From NCBI RefSeq assembly GCF_032854445.1, contig NC_088300.1:81150101-81214100 (forward strand): a stretch of DNA of 64,000 nt. Direction: 5' to 3'. How positions within the stretch are numbered: position 1 is the first letter of the stretch; every line of letters starts with the position of its first letter. The notes below the pieces were generated by a model. The model saw only the letters and a list, made by a program, of their open reading frames with translations, was not told where the DNA came from and ran no database searches. The stretch is from Liolophura sinensis. Taxonomy: Eukaryota > Mollusca > Polyplacophora > Chitonida > Chitonidae. A program made the translations under genes and the position numbers. This document shows, piece after piece, positions 1 to 11,385 of this stretch.

Positions 1-1870
1 GCTAAGGTTGGAGTTTGATGTCATCCTTATTGGAAGCTAAGCTTGGGGTTTTCTGTCGTCCCTTTTGGGAGCTAAAGTTGGGTTTTGATGTCGTCCTTAT
101 TGGAGGCTAAGCCTGGGGTTTGATGTTGTCCCTATTGGAAGCTAAGGTTGGGGTTTTGATGTTGTCCCTTTTGGGAGCTAAGGCTGGGGTTTTATGTCGT
201 CCTTATTGGAAGCTAAGCCTGGGGTTTGATGTTGTCCCTATTGGAAGCTAAGCTTGGGTTTTGATGTCGTACCTATTGGGAGCTAAGCGTGGGTTCTTAG
301 GTTGTCCCTATTGGAAGCTAAGCTTGGGTGTAGATGTCATCCCTTTTTGAAGCTAAGCCTGGGTTTTGATGTCCCTATTGGAAGCTAAGATTTGGTTTTT
401 GTGTCGTCCCTATCAGAAACTAAGCTTGGGTTCTGATGTCCCTATTGGAAGCTAAGATTTGGTTTTTGTGTCGTCACTATTGGAAGCTAAAATTGGGTTT
501 TGATGTTGTCCCAATTGGAAGTTAAGCTTGGGTTTTTAGGTCAGCCCTACTGGAAGCTCAGCTTGGGTTCTGATGTCCTCCCTGCTGGAAGCTAAGCTTG
601 GGTGTTGATGTCATTCCTTTTTGAAGCTAAGATTGGGTATTTAGGTCGGAAGCTAAGATTTGGTTTTTGTGTCGTCACTATTGGAAGCTAAAATTGGGTT
701 TTGATGTTGTCCCAATTGGAAGTTAAGCTTGGGTTTTTAGGTCAGCCCTTTTGGAAGCTCAGCTTGGATTCTGATGTTCCTATTGGAAGCTAAGCTTTGG
801 CTTTTGTGTTGTCACTATTGGAAGCTAAGCTTGGGTTTTGATGTCATCCTTATTGGAAGCTCAGCTTGGGTTTTCATGTCATCCCACTTGGAAGCAAAGC
901 TTGGGGTTTTGATGTCGTCTCTAATGGAGGCTAAGCTTGGGGTTTTGATGTCATCCCTAATGGAGGCTAAGCTTGGGGTTTTGATGTCGTCCCTAATGGA
1001 GGCTAAGCTTGGGGTGTTGATGTGGTCCCTAATGGAAGCTAAGCTTGGGGTTTTATGTTGTCCCTATTGAAAGCTAAGCTTGTGGTTTTGATGTCCCAGT
1101 TGGAAGCTAAACTTGGGTTTTGATGTCCCAATTGGAAGCTAAGCTTGGGTTTGTTTTTTTGTCATCCCTATTGAAAGCTAAGCTTGGGTTCTGATGTCGT
1201 CCCAACTGGATGTTTTTTTTTTTTTTGTTTTTTTTTTGATTGGTGTTTTACGCCGTACTCAAGAATATTTCACTTATACGACGGCGGCCAGCATTATGGT
1301 GGGTGGAAACTGGGCAGAACCCGGGGGGGAAACTCACGACCATCCGCAGGTAGCTGACAGACCTTCCCACATACGGCCAGAGAGAAAGCCAGCATGAGCT
1401 GGACTTGAACTCACAGCGACTGCATTGGTGAGAGACTCCTGGGTCATTATGCTGCGCTAGTGCGCTAACCAACTGAGCCACGGAGGCCCCTTGTCCCAAC
1501 TGGAAGCTAAGCTTGGGTTTTGATGTCCCAATTGGAAGCTAAGCTTGGGGTTTTGATGTCCCAGTTGGAAGCTATGCTTGGGTGTTGATGTCATCCCAAC
1601 TGGAAGCTAAGCTTGGGGTTTGATGTCCCAATTGGAAGCTAAGCTTGGGTTTTGATGTCCCAATTGGAAGCTAAGCTTGGGTTTTGATGTCCCAATTGGA
1701 AGCTAAGCTTGGGTTTTGATGTCCCAATTGGAAGTTAAGCTTGGGTTTTTATGTCCCAATTGGAAGCTAAGCCTGGGTGTTGATGTCATCCTTATTGAAA
1801 GCTAAGCTTGGGTTCTGATGTTGTCCGTATTGGAAGCTAAGCTGGGTTTTGATATTGTCCCTATTGGAAA
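1..1870. repeat. Minisatellite, about 28-36 bp unit, ACSS3 intron
   Basis: Degenerate tandem array of 'ttggaagctaagcttgggttttgatgtc'-type units with or without a 'gtccctat' extension; most units carry AAGCTT. It continues off the left edge and is interrupted at about 1213-1490 by a SINE. Copies are heterogeneous at the left and more uniform at 1500-1780. No exon is seen in it. Confidence 0.9.
1213..1490 (-). mobile_element. tRNA-headed SINE
   Basis: Minus-strand SINE. The head reads ggggcctccgtggctcagtt and continues with tRNA-like A/B-box spacing ('...gtgagttcaagtcc'); the tail on the plus strand reads T-run then 'gattggtgttttacgccgt'. It is inserted in the left minisatellite. Same family as the copies at 1954, 23967, 39458 and 49431. 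Confidence 0.85.
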
Positions 1871-1953
1871 ACTGTCCTTGATTTTCTCAAGTAGCTGAAG
1901 GGTTGGTGAAACTTGAGAGTACATTGTCTTTATACATATTGTATATAAAGGAA

Positions 1954-2143
1954 GGGCCTCTGTGGTCGAGCTCGCCAACGCGGCGCAATGACCCAGGAAC
2001 CTCACACTAAAGGGTCGCTGTGAGTTCAAATCCTCTCCTCGGGGTTCTGCCCGCTTTCCTCCCACCATAATGCTGGCTGCCATCAGCATAAGTGAAATAT
2101 TCTTGAGAACAATGTAAAACACCAATCAAATAAATAAATAAAT
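1954..2143 (+). mobile_element. tRNA-headed SINE, internally shortened
   Basis: Starts gggcctctgtggtcgagc and ends in the family tail accaatcaaataaataaata. The middle (Arg-rich box between the promoter and the 'ttctgcccg' segment) is shorter than in the full copies. Confidence 0.8.
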
Positions 2144-2493
2144 GTATAGAGCCCAGAATGCTTTACTTGTAATTTTCACCTAAAATTTATAGTTAATTGT
2201 AATAAATCCCATTTAGGCTGCCTCCTACCTCAGTTCAAATCTCAGGACATGTTTTAGATGTGGCAGTGAATCAAAATCTTTAGACTACAGTTATTATATC
2301 AACACAAACATTTCCAACCCAAAAAACACTTAAAAGAGAACATTTTCAAACAAAGATGGGTCATTTTGTAATTTTTGTTCAGTCAACATTAGCAGACAAA
2401 CCCTGTACAAGTCAATTTTTTTTCCAACCACTACTGTATAATGCTTGCTTCCTTTCCAGAAGTCCACGTGCACCTCAACATCTGTGCCCTTAC

Positions 2494-2637
2494 CTTAGGG
2501 AGGCCCGTGGTACCTGAGGTATAGAGGAGGTAGATGGGGTCCATGGCAGGCACGGGGACAGGATCTACAGGACGGGCGTGGGTCATCTCCTCACTGTACT
2601 CAAGGTCTCGACCTTTCATCAGAGATGCTTTCTCAAA
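2494..2637 (-). CDS. ACSS3: ACSS3 coding exon 5 (AMP-binding P-loop)
   Basis: Acceptor ttttag|TTTGAG, donor CCTAAG|gtaagg. Ends in YTSGTTGLPK, the phosphate-binding loop of adenylate-forming enzymes. The 75-bp minisatellite begins about 23 bp upstream of its acceptor. Confidence 0.95.
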
Positions 2638-5600
2638 CTAAAATGGTGTAGAACTTCGAAATGTTACACATCATGTATTGCTCAGAATGGGATCAGCTTT
2701 TCGTATCCACGCAAACTCATATTCTAGGAGGTGAAATGTTACACATCATGTATTGCTCAGAATGGGATCAGCTTTTCGTATCCATGCAAACTCATATTCT
2801 AGGAGGTGAAATGTTGCACATCATGTATTGCTCAGAATGGGATCAGCTTTTCGTATCCACGCAAACTCATATTCTAGGAGGTGAAATGTTACACATCATG
2901 TATTGCTCAGAATGGGATCAGCTTGTCATATCCATGCAAACTCATATTCTAGGAGGTGAAATGTTACACATCATGTATTGCTCAGAATGGGATCAGCTTG
3001 TCATATCCATGCAAACTCATATTCTAGGAGGTGAAATGTTACACATCATGTATTGCTCAGAATGGGATAAGCTTTTCGCATCCACGCAAACTCATATTCT
3101 AGGAGGTGAAATGTTACACATCATGTATTGCTCAGAATGGGATAAGCTTTTCGTATCCACGCAAACTCTTATTCTAGGAGGTGAAATGTTACACATCATG
3201 TATTGCTCAGAATGGGATCAGCTTTTCGTATCCATGCAAACTCATATTCTAGGAGGTGAAATGTTACACATCATGTATTGCTCAGAATGGGATAAGCTTT
3301 TCGCATCCACGCAAACTCATATTCTAGGAGGTGAAATGTTACACATCATGTATTGCTCAGAATGGGATAAGCTTTTCGCATCCACGCAAACTCATATTCT
3401 AGGAGGTGAAATGTTACACATCATGTATTGCTCAGAATGGGATAAGCTTTTCGTATCCACGCAAACTCATATTCTAGGAGGTGAAATGTTGCACATCATG
3501 TATTGCTCAGAATGGGATAAGCTTTTTGTATCCACGCAAACTCATATTCTAGGAGGTGAAATGTTGCACATCATGTATTGCTCAGAATGGGATAAGCTTT
3601 TCGTATCCACGCAAACTCATATTCTAGGAGGTGAAATGTTACACATCATGTATTGCTCAGAATGGGATAAGCTTTTCGCATCCACGCAAACTCATATTCT
3701 AGGAGGTGAAATGTTACACATCATGTATTGCTCAGAATGGGATAAGCTTTTCGTATCCACGCAAACTCATATTCTAGGAGGTGAAATGTTGCACATCATG
3801 TATTGCTCAGAATGGGATAAGCTTTTCGCATCCACGCAAACTCATATTCTAGGAGGTGAAATGTTACACATCATGTATTGCTCAGAATGGGATAAGCTTT
3901 TCGCATCCACGCAAACTCATATTCTAGGAGGTGAAATGTTGCACATCATGTATTCCGGCCAATACAACTTGCAACTCACCAAATGCAACTTTTAATTCGG
4001 CCAATACAATTTAGAACTCAGCAAATACAACTTTTAACTTTGCCAATACAACTTGCAGCTCACCAAATACAAGTTTCAAATCGACAAAAATAACTTTCAA
4101 CATGGACCAATTTAACATTCAGCTCACCTGTCCGTACTGCCAGTATGCATTGATTGTACATATACGCTGTATTTCAGTAATAACATAGAGCTCATCACTG
4201 TCTGTTTGAACATAATGCCTGACTGTGACCATGAGAACAATAGGATTTCTATCACACAGGAATCTCCTGTTTGTTCACTCACTGTAACTACACATCAACT
4301 GAACAGCTGCACACTGCAATAGCAAAAGGTTCATCCATCTTATCTAGTATGCACTGAAAAAAAATTAAAATCTTTCATGACACATTACACCCTAGAGTAG
4401 ACTGAGCCAAGGACAGGAGACAGACGCCTGGCCAAACCTATGGTTCATATAAAGAAGCATTAAATGGTAGCATATTTTTATTCGCAAATACATGAGTACC
4501 GTACTTCTGTTTCCCCTGAGCTCACCTCGGGGCGGTCGTAGATAATACAGCTCTGGGGTTTGTGATCGCTCAGGTTGATGGCTTCGTCCAGGATGGGCTT
4601 GTATCGGATGGTTTTACCTGGTTCCACTCCACAGTTCACGCTGACAATGATTCGTGGCTACAACACACATCATAGCAAAGAGCTGGTATCTTCGAGCACT
4701 GGGTGGGACACAAGGCTAACATACATGTACTCTATGACTGCGTGAGGCAAGTCTTTATCCTCAGCTCTCATTAAGTCAGTTGTGGCTTTCTGTCAGCAGA
4801 TTTGTAAGGCTTCCAGGGGCTAGCAGGCTGTGGCCATTTCTCTACTGGTCGTTTACAGGTTTACATAACACACAGAGTTTCCTACCTTTGACTGACCTAG
4901 AATCAAGAGAATCTGGATATAGTTGTATTGTTACTCTGTGGAGGATATGGTAACACATGATGTCAGTACTTGACTCCTAGCCCAATATGAGGGTTACTGA
5001 CGCCATATATTTTCGTATTCTATCACAACCAAACAAGGGGAGATAGCCTAGTCAACAGATACAGGAATATCTGCAGGATAATGGCTGCATGATACGGGAA
5101 TATACATGTCCCTCACGAGACTAATACAGTCCAATGAAAAGGGGAGGATGTTGTTTGGTGCGAGATAAATATAATACATGCATAATTTTGAGTTCTCTCT
5201 TTTTGAGCTCTACTAATGGGAAAACAGTTGTCTACATCTAACCCTGATCACCTGAGTGATGGCAGGCATTATTGCCATGCAGTACTGACCTTAGCATGAT
5301 TGATACGAACGGAGAGTTCTTTAGCAGCAAATCCTCCAAAGACGAGCGCGTGTATGGCCCCGATACGGGCACTGGCTAACATGACCACAATGGCCTGGGG
5401 AATCATAGGCATGTAGATTATGATTCTATCACCCCGCTGCACCCCATATTTTGTCAACAGTCCAGCAAATGTCTTCACCTGCACCAATAATACAGACATA
5501 AAGTTACTGCAGTGAGGGTGATGAATGTACATGATGACCATGGATACAGTGAGGTTGATGAATGTACATGATGACCATGGATGCAGTGAGGTTGATGAAT

Positions 5601-8437
5601 GTACATGATGACCATGGATGCAGTGAGGGCGATGAATGTACATTACGACCATGGATGCAGTGAGGTTGATGGATGTACATGATGACCATGGATGCAGTGA
5701 GGTTGATGAATGTACATGATGACCATGGATGCAGTGAGGTTGATGAATGTACATGATGACCATGGATGCAGTGAGGTTGATGGATGTACATGATGACCAT
5801 GGATACAGTGAGGTTGATGAATGTACATTATGACCATGGATACAGTGAGGTTGATGAATGTACATGATGACCATGGATGCAGTGAGGTTGATGAATGTAC
5901 ATTATGACCATGGATGCCGTGAGGGTGATGAATGTACATGATGACCATGGATACAGTGAGGTTGATGAATGTACATGATGACCATGGATACAGTGAGGTT
6001 GATGAATGTACATGATGACGATGGATGCAGTGAGGTTGATGAATGTACATGATGACGATGGATGCAGTGAGGTTGATGAATGTACATGATGACCATGGAT
6101 GCAGTAAGGGTGATGAATGTACATTATGACCATGGATGCAGTGAGGTTGATGGATGTACATGATGACCATGGATGCAGTGAGTTTGATGAATGTACATGA
6201 TGACCATGGATACAGTGAGGTTGATGAATGTACATGATGACCATGGATACAGTGAGGTTGATGAATGTACATGATGACCATGGATACAGTGAGGTTGATG
6301 AATGTACATGATGACCATGGATGCAGTGAGGTTGATGGATGTACATGATGACCATGGATGCAGTGAGGTTGATGAATGTACATGATGACCATGGATACAG
6401 TGAGGTTGATGAATGTACATGATGACCATGGATGCAGTGAGGTTGATGAATGTACATGATGACCATGGATGCAGTGAGGTTGATGAATGTACATGATGAC
6501 CATGGATGCAGTGAGGGTGATGAATGTACATGATGACCATGGATGCAGTGAGGTTGATGGATGTACATGATGACCATGGATGCAGTGAGGGTGATGAATG
6601 TACATGATGACCATGGATGCAGTGAGGTTGATGAATGTACATGATGACCATGGATGCAGTGAGGTTGATGAATGTACATGATGACCATGGATACAGTGAG
6701 GTTGATGAATGTACATTATGACCATGGATACAGTGAGGTTGATGAATGTACATGATGACCATGGATGCAGTGAAGTTGATGAATGTACATTATGACCATG
6801 GATGCCGTGAGGGTGATGAATGTACATGATGACCATGGGTACAGTGAGGGTGATGAATGTACATTATGACCATGGATGCCATGAGGGTGATGAATGTACA
6901 TGATGACCATGGATACAGTGAGGTTGATGAATGTACATGATGACCATGGATGCAGTGAGGGTGATGAATGTACATTATGACCATGGATGCAGTGAGGTTG
7001 ATGAATGTACATGATGACCATGGATGCAGTGAGGTTGATGAATGTACATGATGACCATGGATGCAGTGAGGGTGATGAATGTACATGATGACCATGGATG
7101 CAGTGAGGTTGATGAATGTACATGATGACCATGGATGCAGTGAGGGTGACGAATGTACATTATGACGGAAACTTTCATCCCAAAAAGAGCAATTTCAGGT
7201 ACATAGAGACATTAGAAAAAAATACTTTTTGAGCTTTTACGATCCAACCTTCCAAACAAACCTAAAAACACCTTCTCTAATCAATACAATTCTCAGAATC
7301 AGGCAAAATGTGCAACTTTGTCACAGGTGAAATTTAAGGTCATTTCACCTTTTGTCAACTAACTTTTGTTATCATTTTCCTTTATTCTTTTTTAAGGGGT
7401 GGTGAGAAAATGTATTCACAATGTTAAGCAGTCAACAATGTTTTAGTCCAAATTTTACCTTTTTTGACATCATAAAACTTACTCTGGACACTGAATGATA
7501 AGAAACCACCACTACTGGTACCCATTATCTTAACAAAGGTATCAGTAACATGCATTTATTAAACTACACAACATCGCACCTCCTGCAGAAGTTCATTGTA
7601 GGAGATTTTGGCGATGCTGTCTGTGATTGGACTGTCATAGATGATGGCTGTCTGCTCCCCATGACCAGCTTCCACATGACGATCCAGACAGTTGTACGTG
7701 GTGTTCAGTTCCCCTCCTGGAAACCTTCAGATCAAACCAGGCTTGTTTACTTATGGAAAGCACAGATTAAACAACACAGAGTTCAGTACTAGTATGATTA
7801 TGAAGGCTTACTTCACCAAATACAACGTTAGACTTGAATTACCACTTGGTCAGTCATTGTTAAATTGTTATCAATGCTAATGAACGTTTAATTCATTCAA
7901 AATACATTTACACATTAGCATTTATTTCAATACCAATTATAAAATTATCTATAACAAAAGCGAAGGTGAAGTGCCACGCCCACGTCACACCCGCGAGAAT
8001 TTCCATGCAAACTTCACACGTCCTCAATAATCAAAAGACTTAAAGAAGCTCAAAGAAATATTAAACCTTTTTTACCATTGTGTAAAGGGTGGGTTGCTGT
8101 TGTCTAGGACCTTGTTCCATTTCTTGTGCCAGACGATTTCCTCGGCAGCGGCCGCCCAGAACTCTTCAGGTGAGTTGATTGCCCCCGCGAAGGCCTCGTC
8201 GTACGGTGTGTGCGAGGACAAACTGCACAGAGCTCTGCCCGGGAAGGTCGACCTGTGCGGGCGGACCACAGCATGGGCATAACACCGTAATGAGCACGAT
8301 AACGTACCCTTCTTTCTCACCGCGTGCTCGACTTTCTGCTTCCTTCCAACTGGCGATCTCCTCCAAAGTTTAGCATCTCGGAAAGCTGAGGGTATGACCC
8401 TGTGTACTGCATTTTGCAAACTTGCCATCTTTAACAT
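2494..8437 (-). CDS. ACSS3: ACSS3-like mitochondrial acyl-CoA synthetase, 5' half (spliced, partial)
   Basis: Spliced gene, exons in order 8437-8076, 7724-7580, 5478-5290, 4657-4526, 2637-2494, all with AG/GT borders and matching phases, giving 324 codons; the rest lies left of the window. Members of this family activate short-chain acids, ACSS3 preferring propionate, to acyl-CoA through an acyl-adenylate in the mitochondrial matrix. Seen: an Arg/Lys-rich, acid-poor N-terminus (residues 1-40) suited to mitochondrial import; an N-terminal ACAS segment with FW and WHKKWNKVLD; the IYMPMIPQA and ARIGAIHALVFGGF blocks; and the AMP-binding P-loop YTSGTTGLPK at residues 315-324. Similarity along the whole stretch fits ACSS3 better than ACSS1/2. 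I chose the Met at 8437 (MLKMASLQ) because it starts the basic presequence; an in-frame Met at 8524 is an alternative. The three internal introns from 2638 to 7579 carry minisatellites or unique sequence; none of the exons is broken. Confidence 0.9.
2660..3955. repeat. Minisatellite, 75 bp x about 17, ACSS3 intron
   Basis: Very regular array of a 75-bp unit beginning gaaatgttacacatcatgta. Because 75 is a multiple of three, a stop-free frame of about 444 codons runs through it on the plus strand; that frame is a by-product, in an intron of the minus-strand gene. Copies differ mainly at cag/aag, cgta/cgca and acgc/atgc positions. It is followed by 'gccaatacaactt...' short degenerate repeats to about 4110. 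Confidence 0.95.
4526..4657 (-). CDS. ACSS3: ACSS3 coding exon 4
   Basis: Acceptor gttgtag|CCACGA, donor CCCGAG|gtgagc. Encodes PRIIVSVNCGVEPGK through HKPQSCIIYDRPE, as in the ACSS3 region between the GAIH block and the P-loop. Confidence 0.95.
5290..5478 (-). CDS. ACSS3: ACSS3 coding exon 3
   Basis: Acceptor ggtgcag|GTGAAG, donor GCTAAG|gtcagt. Encodes IIIYMPMIPQA, then ARIGAIHALVFGGFAAKELS, a hallmark block of the short-chain acyl-CoA synthetase family. Confidence 0.95.
5495..7166. repeat. Minisatellite, 37 bp x about 45, ACSS3 intron
   Basis: Units of 'gatgaatgtacatgatgacc atggatgcagtgaggtt' type, ending 17 bp upstream of the exon-3 acceptor. Variants are gggt/ggtt, gcag/acag, atga/atta and gaat/ggat. 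37 is not divisible by three, so several overlapping frames stay open; none resembles a protein. Confidence 0.95.
7580..7724 (-). CDS. ACSS3: ACSS3 coding exon 2
   Basis: Acceptor ctgaag|GTTTCC, donor CAGGAG|gtgcga. Encodes FPGGELNTTYNCLDRHV and the IIYDSP block. The nearer AG (after gtttcc) would break the WFPGGELN continuity, so the upstream AG was chosen. Confidence 0.88.
8076..8437 (-). CDS. ACSS3: ACSS3 coding exon 1
   Basis: Encodes the putative mitochondrial presequence and the start of the ACAS N-terminal domain (YDEAF...SPEEFWAAAAE...WHKKWNKVLD). Ends ACACAATG|gtaaaa in phase 2 (TG|G, Trp). The open frame continues upstream to 8524, so the 5' limit is uncertain. Confidence 0.8.
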
Positions 8438-9329
8438 GTTCCTGGCTACGACAGCTTTTATATGTGAGGTTATGGTCGGATCGAGAGTCAAAGGCTGAGG
8501 TATAGGGCAAGCCACAAACACCAAATCCGAGTCAAAACATGTCGGGTTATGATTTCAATCCAGGTCGCTGCTACAAACTAGTTTTACACAACCAAAGTTA
8601 CGCTGACATCCAACTATGAAGTATTCAAAATAGCATGCTGACAGAAAGCATTACTGGATGCGCACAGCCACGACGTTAATAGTACGCTGAACTCGTTTCG
8701 GTCTGGGACCAGTAAACAGTTACAGCTCACATCCCCTGCGTAACCCGTCTAAACGGGGTCACTGCTCACTGGCAATGGGAATGTACTACTGCAAGGTTGG
8801 GGGACCTTTATAAACTTATTAACACAAGACAAAATAATCCCTTTGAGAACTTTTTATGGCAGTTTCAAACGTAACCCCGTAAACTGTGGACAGTCCCTGT
8901 GTAGCTAGTGCACAACTGTCTTTGCACATCACCTTATGTCAGTGTGAGCTAAGTAGGACACACAAACCATCCAGCATGACCAGCTTTTTGACAGAGTTAT
9001 TCCCCACTACCTGTGGACATAACGCATATAGCACCTGCAGTGGAAAGGAGAAAATCTGTTTATGTGCGCAAACTAGTGTGCACTGATGGTATTACAGGCT
9101 GGTATTACATGAAAACTTGCCACGTTGCAGCAAACAGTTGGCCAATATAATACCTTATTCATAGATATAAATATATAAATTCATTCAGGGCTATTTTACA
9201 TACAGGTACTGGTTGGCAGTCAGATGTAGATGCATATGATTGGAGGAACAGAACATACTAGTCTCTAAATAATAGCTTGTGTTTTGTCACAAATGGTGAA
9301 GTTTGCTTTGTTTGTAAACGGCTGCACAT

Positions 9330-9695
9330 ATAAGGCCAGATTTCTCAAGACTGCAAAATTGACAGGACGGGTAGATCCAGGATCAATCCTTGATCGAGTC
9401 ACACCTAAGACTTTAAATGAGGAAGTTGTCACTTCCTCGCTTGGCGTTCAGCATGAAGGGGATAGTGCAACGGCTGGTTGACCCGTATCAGTATAATGGC
9501 TCGGGCGGGGCAGCTTACTTGCCTTCGGTAAGTCGTCTCAGTGAAGCAGCACTAAATAAAAGAGCGGTGGAAATCCGTCCTGCAACAAGGAGGCACATTA
9601 CACGTACATGCACCCTAAGGATTCCTTCGTCGTCATATGACTGAAAAATTGTTGAGTACGACGTTAGACCCCAAGCACTCGCACTCGCAAAATTG
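9330..9695 (+). mobile_element. Second SINE-like family (full or near-full copy)
   Basis: Contains gcatgaaggggatagtgcaa, 'ggttgacccgtatcagtata', 'cagtgaagcagcacta' and ends 'actgaaaaattgttgagtacgacgttagacccc', a tail type widespread in molluscan dispersed repeats. The family name is not certain. A reverse fragment of its central part recurs at 15063-15127. Confidence 0.65.
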
Positions 9696-11318
9696 AAGGT
9701 CATGACAATAGTTGTTTAAGCTGTTATTTTCCTGTGTATAGATCAATACAGGACTGACAGCAACTTTAAACCGTCTTACTTCATTAAAAAGATGCTTTAA
9801 ATACCTGTATGCAGTTTAGCAATATTATAAGACTGACCATATGCCAAATCTTGTGTCCAGTGAAAACAGTGTAAGAGCCTGCATTAACAATAAATTCTAA
9901 TCAGCTTTTACATTGTAGTTCACAGAGTCAAAATGCATTCGCTATTGTAGTAGTTGAGTGATACGGAGAGTTAACTGTCCCACTTTTCACAACACAGGCA
10001 GCTCATCAGCTATAACATACACTGTACATCTACACTGAACCTGAACTTTATGCAGTCTGACTATAGGCTGGGCAAGTACATGTAGCTGAAACTACCACAG
10101 TTTACCTGTGAGATTGAGAGCCTCTCCTCAAACCACTCACCTGTGACAGGTCATCGTCACAATCAGTCCATACCAACTCAGCACTGCATCACAAGCTTAC
10201 TTTAAGATTTATACTTTTCATTTAGCCAAATTCAGGTATTTATTAACATACATGTAGCTCAACTCCTAGCTTCTTGTGAAAAACTAAGGTATTATTATAC
10301 ACTTGACTTCCACCAATAAGGTAAACACATGCTGCTCGACCTGCTGAAACATCTCTGTCCCACACAGAAAACTTTGTCAGTTACTCGTCAATGGCCAGTA
10401 GTTTGCTCCGGGTAATCCAGCTTTATCCAACCTTAAAACTGACATTTCTCCAATTTTATTACCGTAAGTGAAATATGCTTAAGAGCACTGTTCAACACCA
10501 ATGACATAAATCTGCAGAAAGCAGACCATTTGGTTTTCTTTTTGCATCTAAGGCCATTCTTAAAAATTCTTTGTTGGGTATAGCCCAATCCATTAAAAAA
10601 ATAGGTTAGTCGTCAGAAGGGAGCTATCATTATTTTTTATTCTGTATATTGAAAAAAAACAGGAATCTGAAAGAATTAACGCTGAGAGATACATAAAGCA
10701 AAGCTTTAGCCTAAGCTTCTTGCTTTATTAACTTTGTCCTTACAAACATCACTGTCACTGTGCCCTACATCTAACATACACGTATTTCTAACGGTGTCTA
10801 CTGTGTTGGCAAACAAACCTGTGGTAGAGATATCTGAAATTTTGCCATCTGAATACCCTGTTGATATGATTTCGCATATTTATCAAGCCAAATGGTTACA
10901 TTTTGATTTAGCGGTAAGCAGAGAAGTGTTGACTTTGAAGGGCGAGTCTGTAAATGACTGTATCAGAGCCATCATCCTCATACATGAACTATGTCCATAC
11001 ACTATACCTTTAAAACACGGATCACGAGTACAGAAAGCTTATGTATCATTCTTCCTGTATGCTAGTCTAGCTACCAGAGGAAGGGACTGAGACATGTCTT
11101 ATTTGATATGAAAACAGATGCTTTGTTGTGTGATCCAGTGATATACCACGCACACATGCACAGTACCCACCAATGTTGACTGCCATTCTGAAGGCAAACT
11201 ACAAGACCAGTTGACAGCATACCACTAGGGACACTCTGGAAAACAATCAGTTTGGGTTGTATCATGTCTACAAATTAGTTACAAAAATTGCACATGTTAA
11301 AACTGCTGATTTCAAAAT
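9696..11318. other. Intergenic/3' flank between MCM9 and ACSS3, no gene seen
   Basis: AT-rich unique sequence without a supportable exon. It holds a SINE tail fragment near 10464-10513 (taagtgaaatatgcttaaga ... caccaatgacataaa). The short open frame at about 10734-11090 has no recognisable similarity. Confidence 0.5.
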
Positions 11319-11324
11319 TTTATT
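11319..11324 (-). terminator. Candidate MCM9 poly(A) signal
   Basis: AATAAA on the minus strand about 62 nt after the MCM9 stop codon. The position fits a short 3' UTR, but AATAAA is common in AT-rich DNA. Confidence 0.4.
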
Positions 11325-11385
11325 TTTTTAAATATCATTAGCTTCTTTGACATTCATGTGAACAAAATCGTAACCATCAAAAGTT

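Noticed and set aside
1213-1490. True tRNA gene in the SINE heads
   Set aside because: The promoter boxes are tRNA-like, but the sequence does not fold into a complete cloverleaf and is followed by the common SINE body and tail.
2661-3995. 444-codon open frame (MLHIMYCSEWD repeats)
   Set aside because: It is the 75-bp minisatellite read through. The array is in an intron of the opposite-strand ACSS3 gene, and the frame exists because 75 is divisible by three.
5504-7178. Several overlapping 100-400-codon frames (VIMYIHQPHCIHGHHVHSS type)
   Set aside because: 37-bp array, open in several frames at once; no protein similarity and no start context. Periodicity only.
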